Origin: an uncultured Flavobacteriaceae bacterium
GTDB taxonomy: Bacteria > Bacteroidota > Bacteroidia > Flavobacteriales > Flavobacteriaceae
Length of the DNA: 64,000 nucleotides
Reading direction: 5' to 3'
Assembly: GCA_947494565.1 (NCBI GenBank)
Contig: CANLVG010000008.1
Location: forward strand, 248,001 to 312,000
Position 1 is the stretch's first letter. The number at the start of each line of letters is the position of its first letter. The position numbers were made by a program, and so were the translations under genes. Under the pieces are notes generated by a model. That model was given only the letters and a program-made list of their open reading frames with translations, was not told where the DNA came from and searched no databases. Below, in pieces: positions 27,351 to 36,993 of this stretch.

Positions 27351-28370
27351 CTACTCGAAATTCGAAATCATTGTTCTGACAATTTGAGGCAACGCAGCTT
27401 CAGGAAAATCATGACCCATATTCGCTATCCAAAGTGTATCAGCTTGAGGCATCAATGTCGCAAGTTTCTTATCATGCGATATCGGAATGACTGGATCTTG
27501 TACTCCATGAATCAGTAAAGTCGGGATTTCCAGTTCAGAAAGGGCCTCATATCTTGAACTAGCATTCAGGATGGCCTCATAGTGGTGCCGTGCCGATAGT
27601 AATTTATATCCCTCCCTTTTCCTTAGGTTGTATAGTGATGCTTCGGCCATGGGTTTTATGGCGATGGCTCCGGTCGCCTTGCCCATTAAGATTTTTTTCT
27701 GAACGATTTGGCGTTTGATCTGTCCTTTTTTATTTCCGAAAAAGCCATATTTGAGAATCGCGCCCACCATTTTAGGAACTACCTTATTTGACATGGGTGG
27801 TAGTTCTGGGTCCAGTACATCGCCCGATGACATGATAGAGGTCAGGCTTGCAGTTCTATTGGGATGTTCGATAGCCACTATTTGGGCGATCATACCGCCC
27901 ATGGATGCTCCTACAATATGTGCTTTTTGGACGTTCAAGGTATCCAAAATAGCAATGACATCGTCGGCCATATCATCTAATGAATAGGGGTCTTTCTTTT
28001 TCCATTTTTTAGTTGAGGTGGATAAACCTGTCCCGCGATGGTCAAAACGAACGACCTCATAGTTTTCCGCTATCAAGGCAGAAACGAAACTTGCTGGCCA
28101 ACTTAAGGCATCATTTCCATTGCCCATAATAAGCATGATAACCCCTTTGCTAGGTGGGTCAGGTCGAATTCGCTCGTACCAAATGGAATGGTCTTTTGAG
28201 ATGGCCAAACCGGTCTCTCCCCGAACTATTTCCGGTACCGGTGCGCGTACAACATCCCGTATAATCCGTTTTTCGGCTTTAGACAGTTTCGGTAGGGGTC
28301 CGCAAGCAAAAAAGCATCCCATTCCGAACACTAGCGTTGCTACCTTGATTCTTTTGTAAAGCCGTTTCAT
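27351..28370 (-). CDS. Alpha/beta hydrolase lipoprotein
   Basis: 339 residues. The signal MKRLYKRIKVATLVFGMGCFFAC ends in a lipobox Cys. The alpha/beta hydrolase core has the nucleophile elbow VGASMGGMIAQ (Ser about residue 157), oxyanion region MLIMGNGNDALSWP, FDHRGTGLS, acidic residue in LIHGVQDPVIP, and catalytic His in NMGHDFPE near the C-terminus. Substrate unknown; similar proteins are annotated as esterases or haloperoxidase-like hydrolases. It overlaps the upstream DUF2306-like gene by 4 nt and is therefore coupled to it. Confidence 0.88.
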   Translation of the reverse strand: MKRLYKRIKVATLVFGMGCFFACGPLPKLSKAEKRIIRDVVRAPVPEIVRGETGLAISKDHSIWYERIRPDPPSKGVIMLIMGNGNDALSWPASFVSALIAENYEVVRFDHRGTGLSTSTKKWKKKDPYSLDDMADDVIAILDTLNVQKAHIVGASMGGMIAQIVAIEHPNRTASLTSIMSSGDVLDPELPPMSNKVVPKMVGAILKYGFFGNKKGQIKRQIVQKKILMGKATGAIAIKPMAEASLYNLRKREGYKLLSARHHYEAILNASSRYEALSELEIPTLLIHGVQDPVIPISHDKKLATLMPQADTLWIANMGHDFPEAALPQIVRTMISNFE

Positions 28371-29020
28371 TTTCGGGACAACCTATTTTTTCTGTAAAAA
28401 TACAGTATAAATGATAGTGCCATTAACATACCGAAAGCTGAGGGTAGGTATTGACTATGAGGTTGGAATTCATCGTATATCGTACCTGTTGCAGCGGACA
28501 AGAGCGCAGTAAAGGCCGCGACCATTTTATATATATGTTCATAAAGCCACAGCTTTCCATACTTTTTTTGTGGGATCAAATACCGAAGTAGGTCATACGA
28601 GATAATGAAGAATAGAGCACCTAGCGTACTATACACGACAATGGGCGACCAAAAAAAACCGATTTTCTTGATATAGTACAAAAAATAGATTCCCGTAGAT
28701 ACGGTCATGATAGCCACCAGAATATCCTGTTTGTTGATCTTGTTGGTTTTGTTTTGTAGTACCCGTATACCTGAATAGGCGTTATACCCACTGAGTACGG
28801 TAACCACAATTAGAAACTGGTTTACCTTAAAGACAAAAACCCCAAATAGACCCGTAACAATAACGACCGACAGAAAGTATAGAAAAAGCCTGCCGCTGAT
28901 TCGATGTGCTTTTCCTCCTTTCGGAGTAGTTAGAGCGATAATCGCGATACATAATGCAATGAGACCACAAGTGACATGAATGAGGATGTTTACCTTATGC
29001 CAGAAATCGAAATTTTCCAT
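28367..29020 (-). CDS. DUF2306-like multi-pass membrane protein
   Basis: 217 residues with about seven hydrophobic helices. The N-terminal half has the DUF2306 pattern: a His in ILIHVTCGLIALCIAIIAL and the loop TPKGGKAHRISGRLF. No biochemical function is established for the family. It is the upstream partner of the hydrolase lipoprotein (4-nt overlap) and lies 71 bp downstream of a membrane AraC regulator on the same strand. Confidence 0.78.
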   Translation of the reverse strand: MENFDFWHKVNILIHVTCGLIALCIAIIALTTPKGGKAHRISGRLFLYFLSVVIVTGLFGVFVFKVNQFLIVVTVLSGYNAYSGIRVLQNKTNKINKQDILVAIMTVSTGIYFLYYIKKIGFFWSPIVVYSTLGALFFIISYDLLRYLIPQKKYGKLWLYEHIYKMVAAFTALLSAATGTIYDEFQPHSQYLPSAFGMLMALSFILYFYRKNRLSRK

Positions 29021-29091
29021 GAGAGTTGTTTTTTGGTCAAAACTCTAGAAAATGTGATAGACAGGCGACCCAACCCATAGGCTGAAACCGA

Positions 29092-30231
29092 TTACTGAGG
29101 TTGATTTTTGAATTCGGAGGGGGAAACACCGGAGTATTTTTTAAAATAGCGATTGAATGACGATTTTGACTTGAATCCACAATCAAAGGCGATGCCCAAA
29201 ACGGATAGATGCTTATGGTCTTCCGAAATCAAACGCTCTTTGGCCTCCTCGACACGATACCGATTGACAAAATCATAAAAATTCATCTGATACTCTTGGT
29301 TGATAATTTGGGAAAGATAAGGCCTTGAGATTTCACTTTGTTCGGCCAATAAAGGCAGGCTGAGGTCTTCGTTTAGAAAGGGCTTTTCAGTTTCCATATA
29401 GGTCTTTAATCTGTGAGCCAAGCTTTTGACTTTTTCCGGTGTTAGTCCCGATTTGGAATACGAGGCTTTCCGGGCTGTCGTATCTACTGAATTTGAACTT
29501 GTCAGTTGTTGGAATTCCCTATTGGAAAAAACCGCTGTCTGCCGAAATCCATAAAACCCAAAGGCGATCATCATGAAGCTAAGGCAAATGGCAACGAAGG
29601 CGAATGCTTTTTCAATGGGAAACAGTTGAAATTGAACAGCTCCGAATACTAGAAATGAGGTAGACAGAAATAACATGAAATAGGAATTCACAACATAGCT
29701 TACCCATTTCAGATTGATCCTTTCTTCAAATGAAAAGAAATCGCGAATGCGTTTTCGGTGCGTATTCAAGAGCACCAAATCCCAAGTGCAGTAGACCAAT
29801 CCTGAAATAGCTAGGGGAACGGCATAATGATACATCCACCAAGGAGACTGTGCGGTAGGTTCAAAAAAGCCGTTGATAGCGATGAGCGTGATGTCATCTT
29901 TCTGTTGTAATGCAAAAAAGAGCAGTACATAGGCCACATAGACCCCCAAGTGTGTGATGAGTAGTTTTGGGGTAATCAGATGCCCGGTCAGTGATTGGAT
30001 GTAAAGAAACAACATCGGTGCACCCAGCAAGGGCAATCCAAAAACCACAATCGCCAAAAAGCCTTCGATTGCAAAACGGTAGATGGTCACCTCATAAAAG
30101 GCAATTTGACCCAAAGTAACCAAAATCCATCCTAAAAAGTAAAAGTCGCCCTGCTTCTTGTTTCGCTTGAAAAGCAGTAACAAGAACATTAGGGTGCCTA
30201 CGCCCAAACCTGCATTTAGAATAAATTCCAA
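29092..30231 (-). CDS. Membrane-anchored AraC-family transcriptional regulator
   Basis: 379 residues: about seven membrane helices over residues 1-230 and a C-terminal AraC helix-turn-helix pair (LSLPLLAEQSEISRPYLSQI and LGIAFDCGFKSKSSFNRYF, ending YSGVSPSEF). It is 36 nt downstream of thiL and may be carried on the thiL transcript. The DUF2306/hydrolase pair immediately downstream is the probable regulated unit. Confidence 0.9.
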   Translation of the reverse strand: MEFILNAGLGVGTLMFLLLLFKRNKKQGDFYFLGWILVTLGQIAFYEVTIYRFAIEGFLAIVVFGLPLLGAPMLFLYIQSLTGHLITPKLLITHLGVYVAYVLLFFALQQKDDITLIAINGFFEPTAQSPWWMYHYAVPLAISGLVYCTWDLVLLNTHRKRIRDFFSFEERINLKWVSYVVNSYFMLFLSTSFLVFGAVQFQLFPIEKAFAFVAICLSFMMIAFGFYGFRQTAVFSNREFQQLTSSNSVDTTARKASYSKSGLTPEKVKSLAHRLKTYMETEKPFLNEDLSLPLLAEQSEISRPYLSQIINQEYQMNFYDFVNRYRVEEAKERLISEDHKHLSVLGIAFDCGFKSKSSFNRYFKKYSGVSPSEFKNQPQ

Positions 30232-30267
30232 CGAATAGAATATATATTTCTGCCGTAAGATACGGCA

Positions 30268-31317
30268 TTACTCGCTTTCCGAAAACGAACTCCATCCTTG
30301 GGCCGTTAGCGGAATTTTGGTAGCGCTACGCGTAATGAGATGCGCCCCCTCGGAAGCATCCGTCATATGGCCGATTACCGTAAGATTAGGGTTCCCTTTA
30401 ATCTTGTCAAAATCTTTTTGACCGATGGTAAAGAGCAATTCATAATCTTCCCCTCCGCTCAAGGCCACGGTGGTACTATCGATTTTGAATTCTTCGGTAG
30501 CCGAAATTACGGTGGGATCCAAAGGAATTTTGTCTTCGTATAGATTACAACCTACCTTACTTTGTTTACAGAGGTGCAAAACTTCCGAGGAGAGTCCGTC
30601 ACTAATGTCGATCATCGCTGTCGGCCTTACCTCCAATTGTTTCAAAAGTTCTACGATATCTTTTCGGGCCTCTGGTTTTAGCTGTCGCTCTACAATGTAG
30701 GAGTAGGGTTCTAGATCAGGCTGGTTGTTCGGGTTCACTTTGAACACCTCTTTTTCGCGTTCCAGTACTTGAAGTCCCATATAAGCTGCTCCAAGATCTC
30801 CGGAAACCACCAACAGGTCATTCGGTTGGGCCCCACTTCTATAAGTGATTTCCTCTTCTAGATGTTCGCCCAGGGCGGTAATACTGATCAGCAATCCTTT
30901 GGTTGATGAGGTGGTATCACCTCCGATGAGATCAACCCCGTATTTTTTACAGGCGAGGGCAATACCTTCGTACAGTTCTTCAAGGGCTTCCAATGGAAAA
31001 CGATTGGAGGCGGCAATGGAAACCGTGATTTGCGTGGCTAGGGCATTCATCGCGTAGATGTCCGACAAATTGACCATGACGGCCTTATAGCCCAAATGCT
31101 TCAAGGGCATGTAGCTCAAATCAAAATGAACCCCTTCTATCAATAGATCCGTGGAAATTATGGTCTGGTTTTTGTGGTTGATGACGGCAGCATCATCCCC
31201 TATACCTTTAAGAGTGGATTCTTGAGCGGTAGGGAACTTTTGGGTCAAGTGGTCGATCAAACCGAATTCACCTAATTGTTCAAGTGATGTACGTTCTTGG
31301 TGTTTGTCAGCTAACAT
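30268..31317 (-). CDS. thiL: Thiamine-monophosphate kinase
   Basis: 349 residues from the ATG at 31315-31317 (MLADKHQERTSLEQLGEFGL); a longer in-frame start upstream lacks conservation. ThiL phosphorylates thiamine monophosphate to thiamine pyrophosphate in the last step of thiamine synthesis. Motifs: GIGDDAAVI near residue 40 (nucleotide/Mg binding), STDLLIEGVHFD, MVNLSDIYAM, LIGGDTTSS, and MIDISDGLSSE with its catalytic acidic pair, then ALSGGEDYELLFT. Cytoplasmic. No other thi genes are nearby. Confidence 0.95.
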   Translation of the reverse strand: MLADKHQERTSLEQLGEFGLIDHLTQKFPTAQESTLKGIGDDAAVINHKNQTIISTDLLIEGVHFDLSYMPLKHLGYKAVMVNLSDIYAMNALATQITVSIAASNRFPLEALEELYEGIALACKKYGVDLIGGDTTSSTKGLLISITALGEHLEEEITYRSGAQPNDLLVVSGDLGAAYMGLQVLEREKEVFKVNPNNQPDLEPYSYIVERQLKPEARKDIVELLKQLEVRPTAMIDISDGLSSEVLHLCKQSKVGCNLYEDKIPLDPTVISATEEFKIDSTTVALSGGEDYELLFTIGQKDFDKIKGNPNLTVIGHMTDASEGAHLITRSATKIPLTAQGWSSFSESE

Positions 31318-31496
31318 AATGCAAAAATAGGGCGAATCACCAAAATGGTTTCCAATTTGGGAAAAAATCACATCGAGTGAAATATTTCGTATTAATTTTC
31401 GTCATATAGTATAGGGTCATTGCGATGTTAGCTGTTATAAACAAAATGGGACCTTCTTTGAAAACACAATAACTTAGTCCTACTTTAACGATCAAT

Positions 31497-32738
31497 ATGC
31501 GAAAAATTCCAATTCTCTTAGTAACGTCCTTTTTGATTTTTGCTTGTAGCAATGACGATAACGCATCGGACAGCGAACCTCAGCTTATGGATCAATCTGC
31601 CAATACGGATACCGGAGAACCATTTCCTTGTGAAAATGGTATGGCAGGAATTTATCCTTGTAATGGCCTAGACCTTGTTGGCCGGGTAAATCTGGCGGAC
31701 ATGGATGCCGGCAGGGGAAATGACATCTGGGGGTGGACCGATAGTGCCTCTGGAAAAGAATACGCGATTATGGGGCTGGACAATGGCACGGCTTTTATCG
31801 ATATTTCCGACCCAAACAATATGCGCTATTTGGGCAAGCTACCCACGGCAACCGTTTCCAGTGGCTGGCGTGACATCAAGGTATATCAAGATCATGCATT
31901 TGTGGTGTCCGAGGCCTCTGGGCACGGTATGCAGATCTTTGACCTGACCCGCTTGAGAACTATTTCAAACCCTCCGCAGACTTTTGATGCGGACGCCAGT
32001 TATGACGGATTTGGCAATGCGCATAATATCGTGATCAATGAGGATACCGGTTTCGCGTACGTGGTCGGTACCGATCGGGGCGACGCTTTTAATGGGGGAG
32101 CCCATTTCATCAATATCCAAGACCCGAAAAATCCGGTTGCGGCGGGAGGTTATGGTGATAATGGCTATTCGCATGATGCTCAAGTGGTTACTTATAACGG
32201 TCCCGATGCCGATTATACCGGAAGGGAAATCTATATAGGTTCAAACGAAAATGTGGTCATTATAGCAGACGTCACTGATAAAGAAAACCCTACGAACATT
32301 TCATCGGTATCGTATCCAAATCGAGCGTATACACACCAAGGATGGTTTTCGGAAGATCAACAGTATTTTATTTTAGGGGATGAGGTCGATGAAATCGATT
32401 TCGGTTTCAACACGAGAACTTTGTTATTCGATTTTACCGATTTAGACAATCCCGTACTTCACGACTCTTATGCGGGGCCGACAACGGCCATTGACCACAA
32501 TGGCTATGTCAAGGGGAATGAATACTTTTTATCGAACTATACGGCTGGAGTACGTATTCTGGATATTTCCGGTATAGCCGATAAGTCGATTTCCGAAACA
32601 CACTTCTTCGATACGTTCACCAGTTCAAACGGCCCACAATTCAGTGGGGTGTGGAGTGTTTATCCCTATTTTGAAAGTGGTAACATTATCGTAAGTGATA
32701 TTAATTCCGGTTTGTTCGTGATCAAAAAATCAAATTGA
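31497..32738 (+). CDS. Choice-of-anchor B family (LVIVD-type) lipoprotein
   Basis: 413 residues with a lipoprotein signal (MRKIPILLVTSFLIFAC). The body has repeated LVIVD-like propeller strands: TAFIDISDPNNMRYLG, HFINIQDPKNPVA, VVIIADVTDKENPT, TLLFDFTDLDNPVL, VRILDISG. The stretch GRGNDIWGWTD early and HNIVINEDTG are typical of choice-of-anchor B proteins. It is surface- or periplasm-located with unknown ligand. It overlaps the next lipoprotein gene by 4 nt (ATGA), so the two are a pair. Confidence 0.87.
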   Translation: MRKIPILLVTSFLIFACSNDDNASDSEPQLMDQSANTDTGEPFPCENGMAGIYPCNGLDLVGRVNLADMDAGRGNDIWGWTDSASGKEYAIMGLDNGTAFIDISDPNNMRYLGKLPTATVSSGWRDIKVYQDHAFVVSEASGHGMQIFDLTRLRTISNPPQTFDADASYDGFGNAHNIVINEDTGFAYVVGTDRGDAFNGGAHFINIQDPKNPVAAGGYGDNGYSHDAQVVTYNGPDADYTGREIYIGSNENVVIIADVTDKENPTNISSVSYPNRAYTHQGWFSEDQQYFILGDEVDEIDFGFNTRTLLFDFTDLDNPVLHDSYAGPTTAIDHNGYVKGNEYFLSNYTAGVRILDISGIADKSISETHFFDTFTSSNGPQFSGVWSVYPYFESGNIIVSDINSGLFVIKKSN

Positions 32739-34084
32739 TGAAACCCCTTCTTTTTTTCGGTCTTTTCTTGTTTTTGATTTCCTGTTCAAAGGATTTTGAG
32801 GTGGTATCCACCGAGCAAGAACCCCAAACCGCTTTTTTAGGGGAATTGGAATTTGTGAGATCTTATGGAGGTTCGGGCGAGGATACGGCACGGGCCATCA
32901 TTGAAACCTCGGACGGAGGCTATGCAATTTTGGGATACTCCAACAGTACCGACGGGGATTTGCAAGGCAAAACTTTGGCGGTGAACGACTATTGGCTTTC
33001 AAAACTCGATGCCCAAGGTGAACTGCAATGGAGCAAAACATATGGTGGTAGCAAGGATGATCGTGGGCAAGGCCTGGTGCAGACGCAAGACGGAGGCTAT
33101 GCCCTAACGGGCTATGCGATGAGTGATGATGGCGATGGTAGTGTCAATAACGGGTTTCATGACAATTGGATCTTAAAAGTAGATGCTCAAGGAGTAATCG
33201 AATGGGAAAAAAGTTATGGTTTTTCCGGTCATGACCATTCCTATGATATTTTGGATACCGGTGATGGTGGATTCTTTTTTACTGGCTTTTTGGATATTAC
33301 TTCGGCCCGAGCGGATGGAAATACCGAGAAAAGAAACACTATTGCCAGCCACGGTGTTGGTGAATTCTGGGGTACAAAAATCGATAGTAAGGCAAAGGTA
33401 CAATGGCGTGGCTATTATGGCGGCACCAATAATGACCGGGCCCATGCCGCAGTTAGGGCCGATGATGGAGGCTATGTGATGGCAGGTTTTACAGAGAGTG
33501 ATGACTTTGACATCAATAATTCCCGAGGCAGTTATGACTTTTGGGTGGTCAAAATAGATGAGGGTGGAGAATTGGTATGGCAACAAACGTTTGGGGGTAC
33601 TGGTATCGAACGGGCACAAGATATTGCCAAGACAACCGATGGAGGCTATGTCATTATAGGAAATACGTTCAGTGCCGATGTAGATATTTCAGAGAATCAC
33701 GGTGAATCGGACATCTGGCTGATTAAGGTCGATGGAGACGGAAATCTCCTTTGGAACCGTTCTTTCGGCGGTACACAATTCGACGATGCCCAAAGCGTAA
33801 CCACAAGTAAGGACGGCGGGTTTATCATCTCCGGAAATTCAAAAAGCAGTGATGGAGATGCCAACTTGAACGCCGGTGAAAATGACATTTGGCTCCTTAA
33901 GACTGATGCCCAGGGTGAGATGGTCTGGCAGAAGTCTTTTGGCGGTAGCGGACTCGACTTTGGGTTCGATGCTTTGGAAACTTCCTCTGGGGCTATAGTT
34001 CTCGTAGGTGAAATGGCAAGTGCCGATTTCATGGAAATATCAAATAAAGGAGCATCCGATATAGTAGTCATAAAGATGAAGTAA
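32735..34084 (+). CDS. Lipoprotein with seven tandem propeller-like repeats
   Basis: 449 residues with lipobox FLFLISC. After the signal there are seven repeats of about 55-60 residues, each opening with a YGGS-type motif (SYGGSGEDTARAI, TYGGSKDDRGQGL, SYGFSGHDHSYDI, YYGGTNNDRAHAA, TFGGTGIERAQDI, SFGGTQFDDAQSV, SFGGSGLDFGFDA), continuing DGGYAILGY and ending in DxWLxKLDAQGELxW. Seven units fit a seven-bladed beta-propeller. The family is widespread in Bacteroidota and uncharacterised. Coupled to the LVIVD-type lipoprotein upstream; no terminator is evident after it. Confidence 0.82.
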   Translation: MMKPLLFFGLFLFLISCSKDFEVVSTEQEPQTAFLGELEFVRSYGGSGEDTARAIIETSDGGYAILGYSNSTDGDLQGKTLAVNDYWLSKLDAQGELQWSKTYGGSKDDRGQGLVQTQDGGYALTGYAMSDDGDGSVNNGFHDNWILKVDAQGVIEWEKSYGFSGHDHSYDILDTGDGGFFFTGFLDITSARADGNTEKRNTIASHGVGEFWGTKIDSKAKVQWRGYYGGTNNDRAHAAVRADDGGYVMAGFTESDDFDINNSRGSYDFWVVKIDEGGELVWQQTFGGTGIERAQDIAKTTDGGYVIIGNTFSADVDISENHGESDIWLIKVDGDGNLLWNRSFGGTQFDDAQSVTTSKDGGFIISGNSKSSDGDANLNAGENDIWLLKTDAQGEMVWQKSFGGSGLDFGFDALETSSGAIVLVGEMASADFMEISNKGASDIVVIKMK

Positions 34085-34223
34085 TGCGGATACCTGGGCA
34101 ATTGAAGCCCTAATTTTATAGCTTAAGCGTATCTTTTTCTTTCCAAAATATGCTATAGAAAACCCCTATTCCCACATTTGTTATATTAATGTTAGTAAGT
34201 GTGTTAAAAAGCGACGAATGGCG

Positions 34224-34231
34224 TATATTTG
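34224..34231 (+). promoter_or_regulatory. -7 promoter box before sufA
   Basis: TATATTTG is an exact match to the Bacteroidetes -7 consensus TAnnTTTG, 29 bp upstream of the sufA ATG. No clear TTG -33 box stands at 17-23 nt; TGTTAA at 34202-34207 is the nearest candidate. Confidence 0.5.
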
Positions 34232-34260
34232 CTAACTATTTAGATTAAATCCAATTAAGA

Positions 34261-34590
34261 ATGATTCAGGTATCTGAAACGGCGAAAACCAAGGTCATCA
34301 GCCTAATGACGGAAGAAGGCTTTGATGCGAACAAGGACTTTGTGCGTGTCGGGGTCAAAAGTGGAGGATGTAGCGGACTATCATATGAGCTGAATTTTGA
34401 CAATCAGGTAGGGGAAACCGATAAACTTTTTGAAGACAATGATGTGCGTATCATCGTAGACAAAAAGAGCTTTTTATATTTGGTCGGGACTATCTTGGAA
34501 TATTCGGGTGGACTCAACGGAAAGGGTTTTGTGTTCAACAACCCCAATGCCCAACGTACCTGCGGCTGCGGGGAGAGCTTTTCGTTGTAA
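34261..34590 (+). CDS. sufA: A-type iron-sulfur carrier SufA/IscA
   Basis: 109 residues, the usual size. It has the three conserved cysteines of A-type carriers: GGCSGLSYEL (about residue 40) and CGCGESFSL at the C-terminus. It accepts Fe-S clusters from the SufBC2D scaffold and hands them to apoproteins in the cytoplasm. First gene of the suf cluster, 71 bp upstream of sufB. Confidence 0.95.
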   Translation: MIQVSETAKTKVISLMTEEGFDANKDFVRVGVKSGGCSGLSYELNFDNQVGETDKLFEDNDVRIIVDKKSFLYLVGTILEYSGGLNGKGFVFNNPNAQRTCGCGESFSL

Positions 34591-34661
34591 GTAAAATAAT
34601 TTGAAAATGAATCAATGTAACAATTCATATTGCTGCATTAAACCATTGATACACTAGGAAG

Positions 34662-36107
34662 ATGGCGTATACTGAAGAAGAATTAAAGAAGGAGCTCGAG
34701 ACCAAGGAATATGAATATGGGTTCTATACGGATATTGAGTCGGATACCTTTCCGAAAGGTTTGAACGAAGAGATCGTCCGTGCGATTTCCAAAAAGAAGA
34801 ATGAGCCCGAATGGATGACTGAATGGCGTTTGGAAGCCTTCCGTATTTGGGAAGGTATGGAAGAACCTGAATGGGCCAATGTGCGTTACGAGAAACCCGA
34901 TTTTCAAGCAATAAGCTACTATTCCGCTCCTAAGGCCGCCGATCCGAACAAATCTATAGATGATGTGGATCCAGAGTTATTGGCCATGTACAAAAAATTG
35001 GGTATTTCCGTCGATGAACAAAAGCGATTGCAAAATGTGGCCGTCGATATCGTAGTAGATTCCGTTTCCGTGGCAACGACCTTCAAAAAGACCTTGGGGG
35101 AAAAGGGAATCATCTTTATGCCTATTTCTGAAGCAATTCAAGAGCATCCCGAGTTGGTGAAAAAATACATGGGTACGGTAGTTCCTAAAACCGATAACTT
35201 CTATGCGGCCTTGAATTCGGCCGTGTTTACTGATGGCTCATTTTGTTACATACCCAAAGGAGTTAGATGTCCCATGGAACTCTCCACATATTTTAGGATC
35301 AATGAAGGGGGCACAGGTCAGTTTGAGCGAACTTTGGTTATCGCTGACGAGAGCAGTTATGTCAGTTACCTAGAGGGTTGTACAGCACCTTCACGAGATG
35401 AGAACCAATTGCATGCCGCTGTGGTAGAGCTGATCGCCCTAGACGACGCGGAAATAAAATACTCAACGGTACAAAACTGGTATCCCGGGAATAGTGAAGG
35501 AAAAGGGGGTGTATACAACTTCGTAACAAAAAGGGGGTTGTGCGAGAAGAATTCAAAAATCTCATGGACTCAAGTGGAAACTGGTTCCGCTGTTACATGG
35601 AAATACCCTAGTTGCGTGCTAAAGGGGGACAATTCGGTCGGTGAGTTTTACAGCATTGCCGTAACGAACAATTTCCAACAGGCGGATACGGGTACCAAAA
35701 TGGTGCATTTGGGCAAAAACACAAAGAGTACCATTATCTCTAAAGGAATCTCGGCAGGAAAATCCCAGAATAGTTACCGCGGATTGGTACAGGTCAATAG
35801 CCGTGCCGAAAATGCACGTAATTTTTCACAATGCGATTCCTTGCTGATGGGTAATGAATGTGGCGCTCATACCTTTCCGTATATCGAAGCGAAAAACAAA
35901 ACCGCTCAAATAGAGCATGAGGCGACCACAAGTAAAATTGGTGAAGATCAGATTTTCTATTGCAATCAGCGCGGAATAGATACCGAAAAAGCCATTGCCT
36001 TGATCGTAAACGGATTTAGTAAAGAAGTACTGAACAAACTCCCGATGGAGTTCGCCGTAGAGGCACAGAAACTTTTGGAAATTAGTTTGGAAGGATCCGT
36101 AGGATAA
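34662..36107 (+). CDS. sufB: Fe-S cluster assembly scaffold protein SufB
   Basis: 481 residues, close to other SufB proteins. Typical motifs: [27 protein letters not shown], and the cysteine-bearing QCDSLLMG...CGAHTFPY near residue 390-405, where persulfide and cluster assembly occur. It forms the SufBC2D complex that builds Fe-S clusters from SufS/SufE sulfur. The next gene starts only 7 nt downstream, but it is a lipoprotein hydrolase, not sufC. Confidence 0.96.
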   Translation: MAYTEEELKKELETKEYEYGFYTDIESDTFPKGLNEEIVRAISKKKNEPEWMTEWRLEAFRIWEGMEEPEWANVRYEKPDFQAISYYSAPKAADPNKSIDDVDPELLAMYKKLGISVDEQKRLQNVAVDIVVDSVSVATTFKKTLGEKGIIFMPISEAIQEHPELVKKYMGTVVPKTDNFYAALNSAVFTDGSFCYIPKGVRCPMELSTYFRINEGGTGQFERTLVIADESSYVSYLEGCTAPSRDENQLHAAVVELIALDDAEIKYSTVQNWYPGNSEGKGGVYNFVTKRGLCEKNSKISWTQVETGSAVTWKYPSCVLKGDNSVGEFYSIAVTNNFQQADTGTKMVHLGKNTKSTIISKGISAGKSQNSYRGLVQVNSRAENARNFSQCDSLLMGNECGAHTFPYIEAKNKTAQIEHEATTSKIGEDQIFYCNQRGIDTEKAIALIVNGFSKEVLNKLPMEFAVEAQKLLEISLEGSVG

Positions 36108-36114
36108 ACGAAAT

Positions 36115-36987
36115 ATGAAAAAACTAGTATACCTTTTCTTGATAATTACCATTGTCGCCTGCAAGGAAACCAAAAAAGAAAATACCGAGTCCCCAGAACA
36201 AGTGGCGGTAGAAAAAACCGATGTGAAGCTCTACACCTTTGATGGAGGCACGGTGATGGTAAATAACCTAGAGTTATTTTCCCAAGACACCACCTATCAA
36301 GGGCAGACCAAAGAGTTCTCCGACGCCTTTTATGTGGTGAGCCATCCTGATGGAAATTTAATGTGGGATGCAGGGCTACCAGAAGGCTTGGTAGGTTTGC
36401 CAGAACCTTTTACCGACCCTAGCGGGGCATTTACCGTTTCTCGAAAAGACTCCTTGGTCAACCAATTGAAATCGATTGGGATGACTCCTGAAGATTTTAA
36501 ATACATCGCCCTTTCCCATACACATTTTGACCATAGCGGGCACGCCAACACCTTAAAAAATGCAACTTGGCTAGTGCAGGAAGCGGAACATGATTTCATT
36601 ACAAGCGAAGAATCACAACAAAACAATGCCGATAATTATAACGCCATAAAAGAACTGACTTCAGTGAAAAAGTTAAGCGGTGACTTTGATGTTTTTGGTG
36701 ATGGAACGGTGGTCATCAAATCAATGCCAGGACACACGCCAGGACATCAGGTACTTTACCTTGACCTACCACAGACTGGACCAACATTGTTATCAGGAGA
36801 TCTATATCATCTCTATGAAAATAGGGAGCACAAACGCATACCCATTTTCAACTTTGATGTGGACCAAACGTTAAAAAGTATGGAGGCATTTGAAGCATTT
36901 GCCGCAGAAAAAGAAGCAAAAGTGTATTTACAACACCAAAAAGAAGATTTTAATAAGATGCCTAAGGCACCTGAATATTTAAATTAA
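36115..36987 (+). CDS. MBL-fold metallohydrolase lipoprotein inside the suf cluster
   Basis: 290 residues with a lipoprotein signal (MKKLVYLFLIITIVAC). The metallo-beta-lactamase fold shows SHTHFDHSGH (zinc motif HxHxDH), Asp in LSGDLYHLY, and His in MPGHTPGHQ and YLQHQKED. Overall it resembles AttM/AiiA-type N-acyl-homoserine lactonases, but substrate cannot be inferred. It starts 7 nt after sufB and ends 6 nt before sufC, so it is transcribed with them although its product is periplasmic and theirs are cytoplasmic. Probably a lineage-specific insertion. Confidence 0.9.
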   Translation: MKKLVYLFLIITIVACKETKKENTESPEQVAVEKTDVKLYTFDGGTVMVNNLELFSQDTTYQGQTKEFSDAFYVVSHPDGNLMWDAGLPEGLVGLPEPFTDPSGAFTVSRKDSLVNQLKSIGMTPEDFKYIALSHTHFDHSGHANTLKNATWLVQEAEHDFITSEESQQNNADNYNAIKELTSVKKLSGDFDVFGDGTVVIKSMPGHTPGHQVLYLDLPQTGPTLLSGDLYHLYENREHKRIPIFNFDVDQTLKSMEAFEAFAAEKEAKVYLQHQKEDFNKMPKAPEYLN

Positions 36988-36993
36988 GACACC

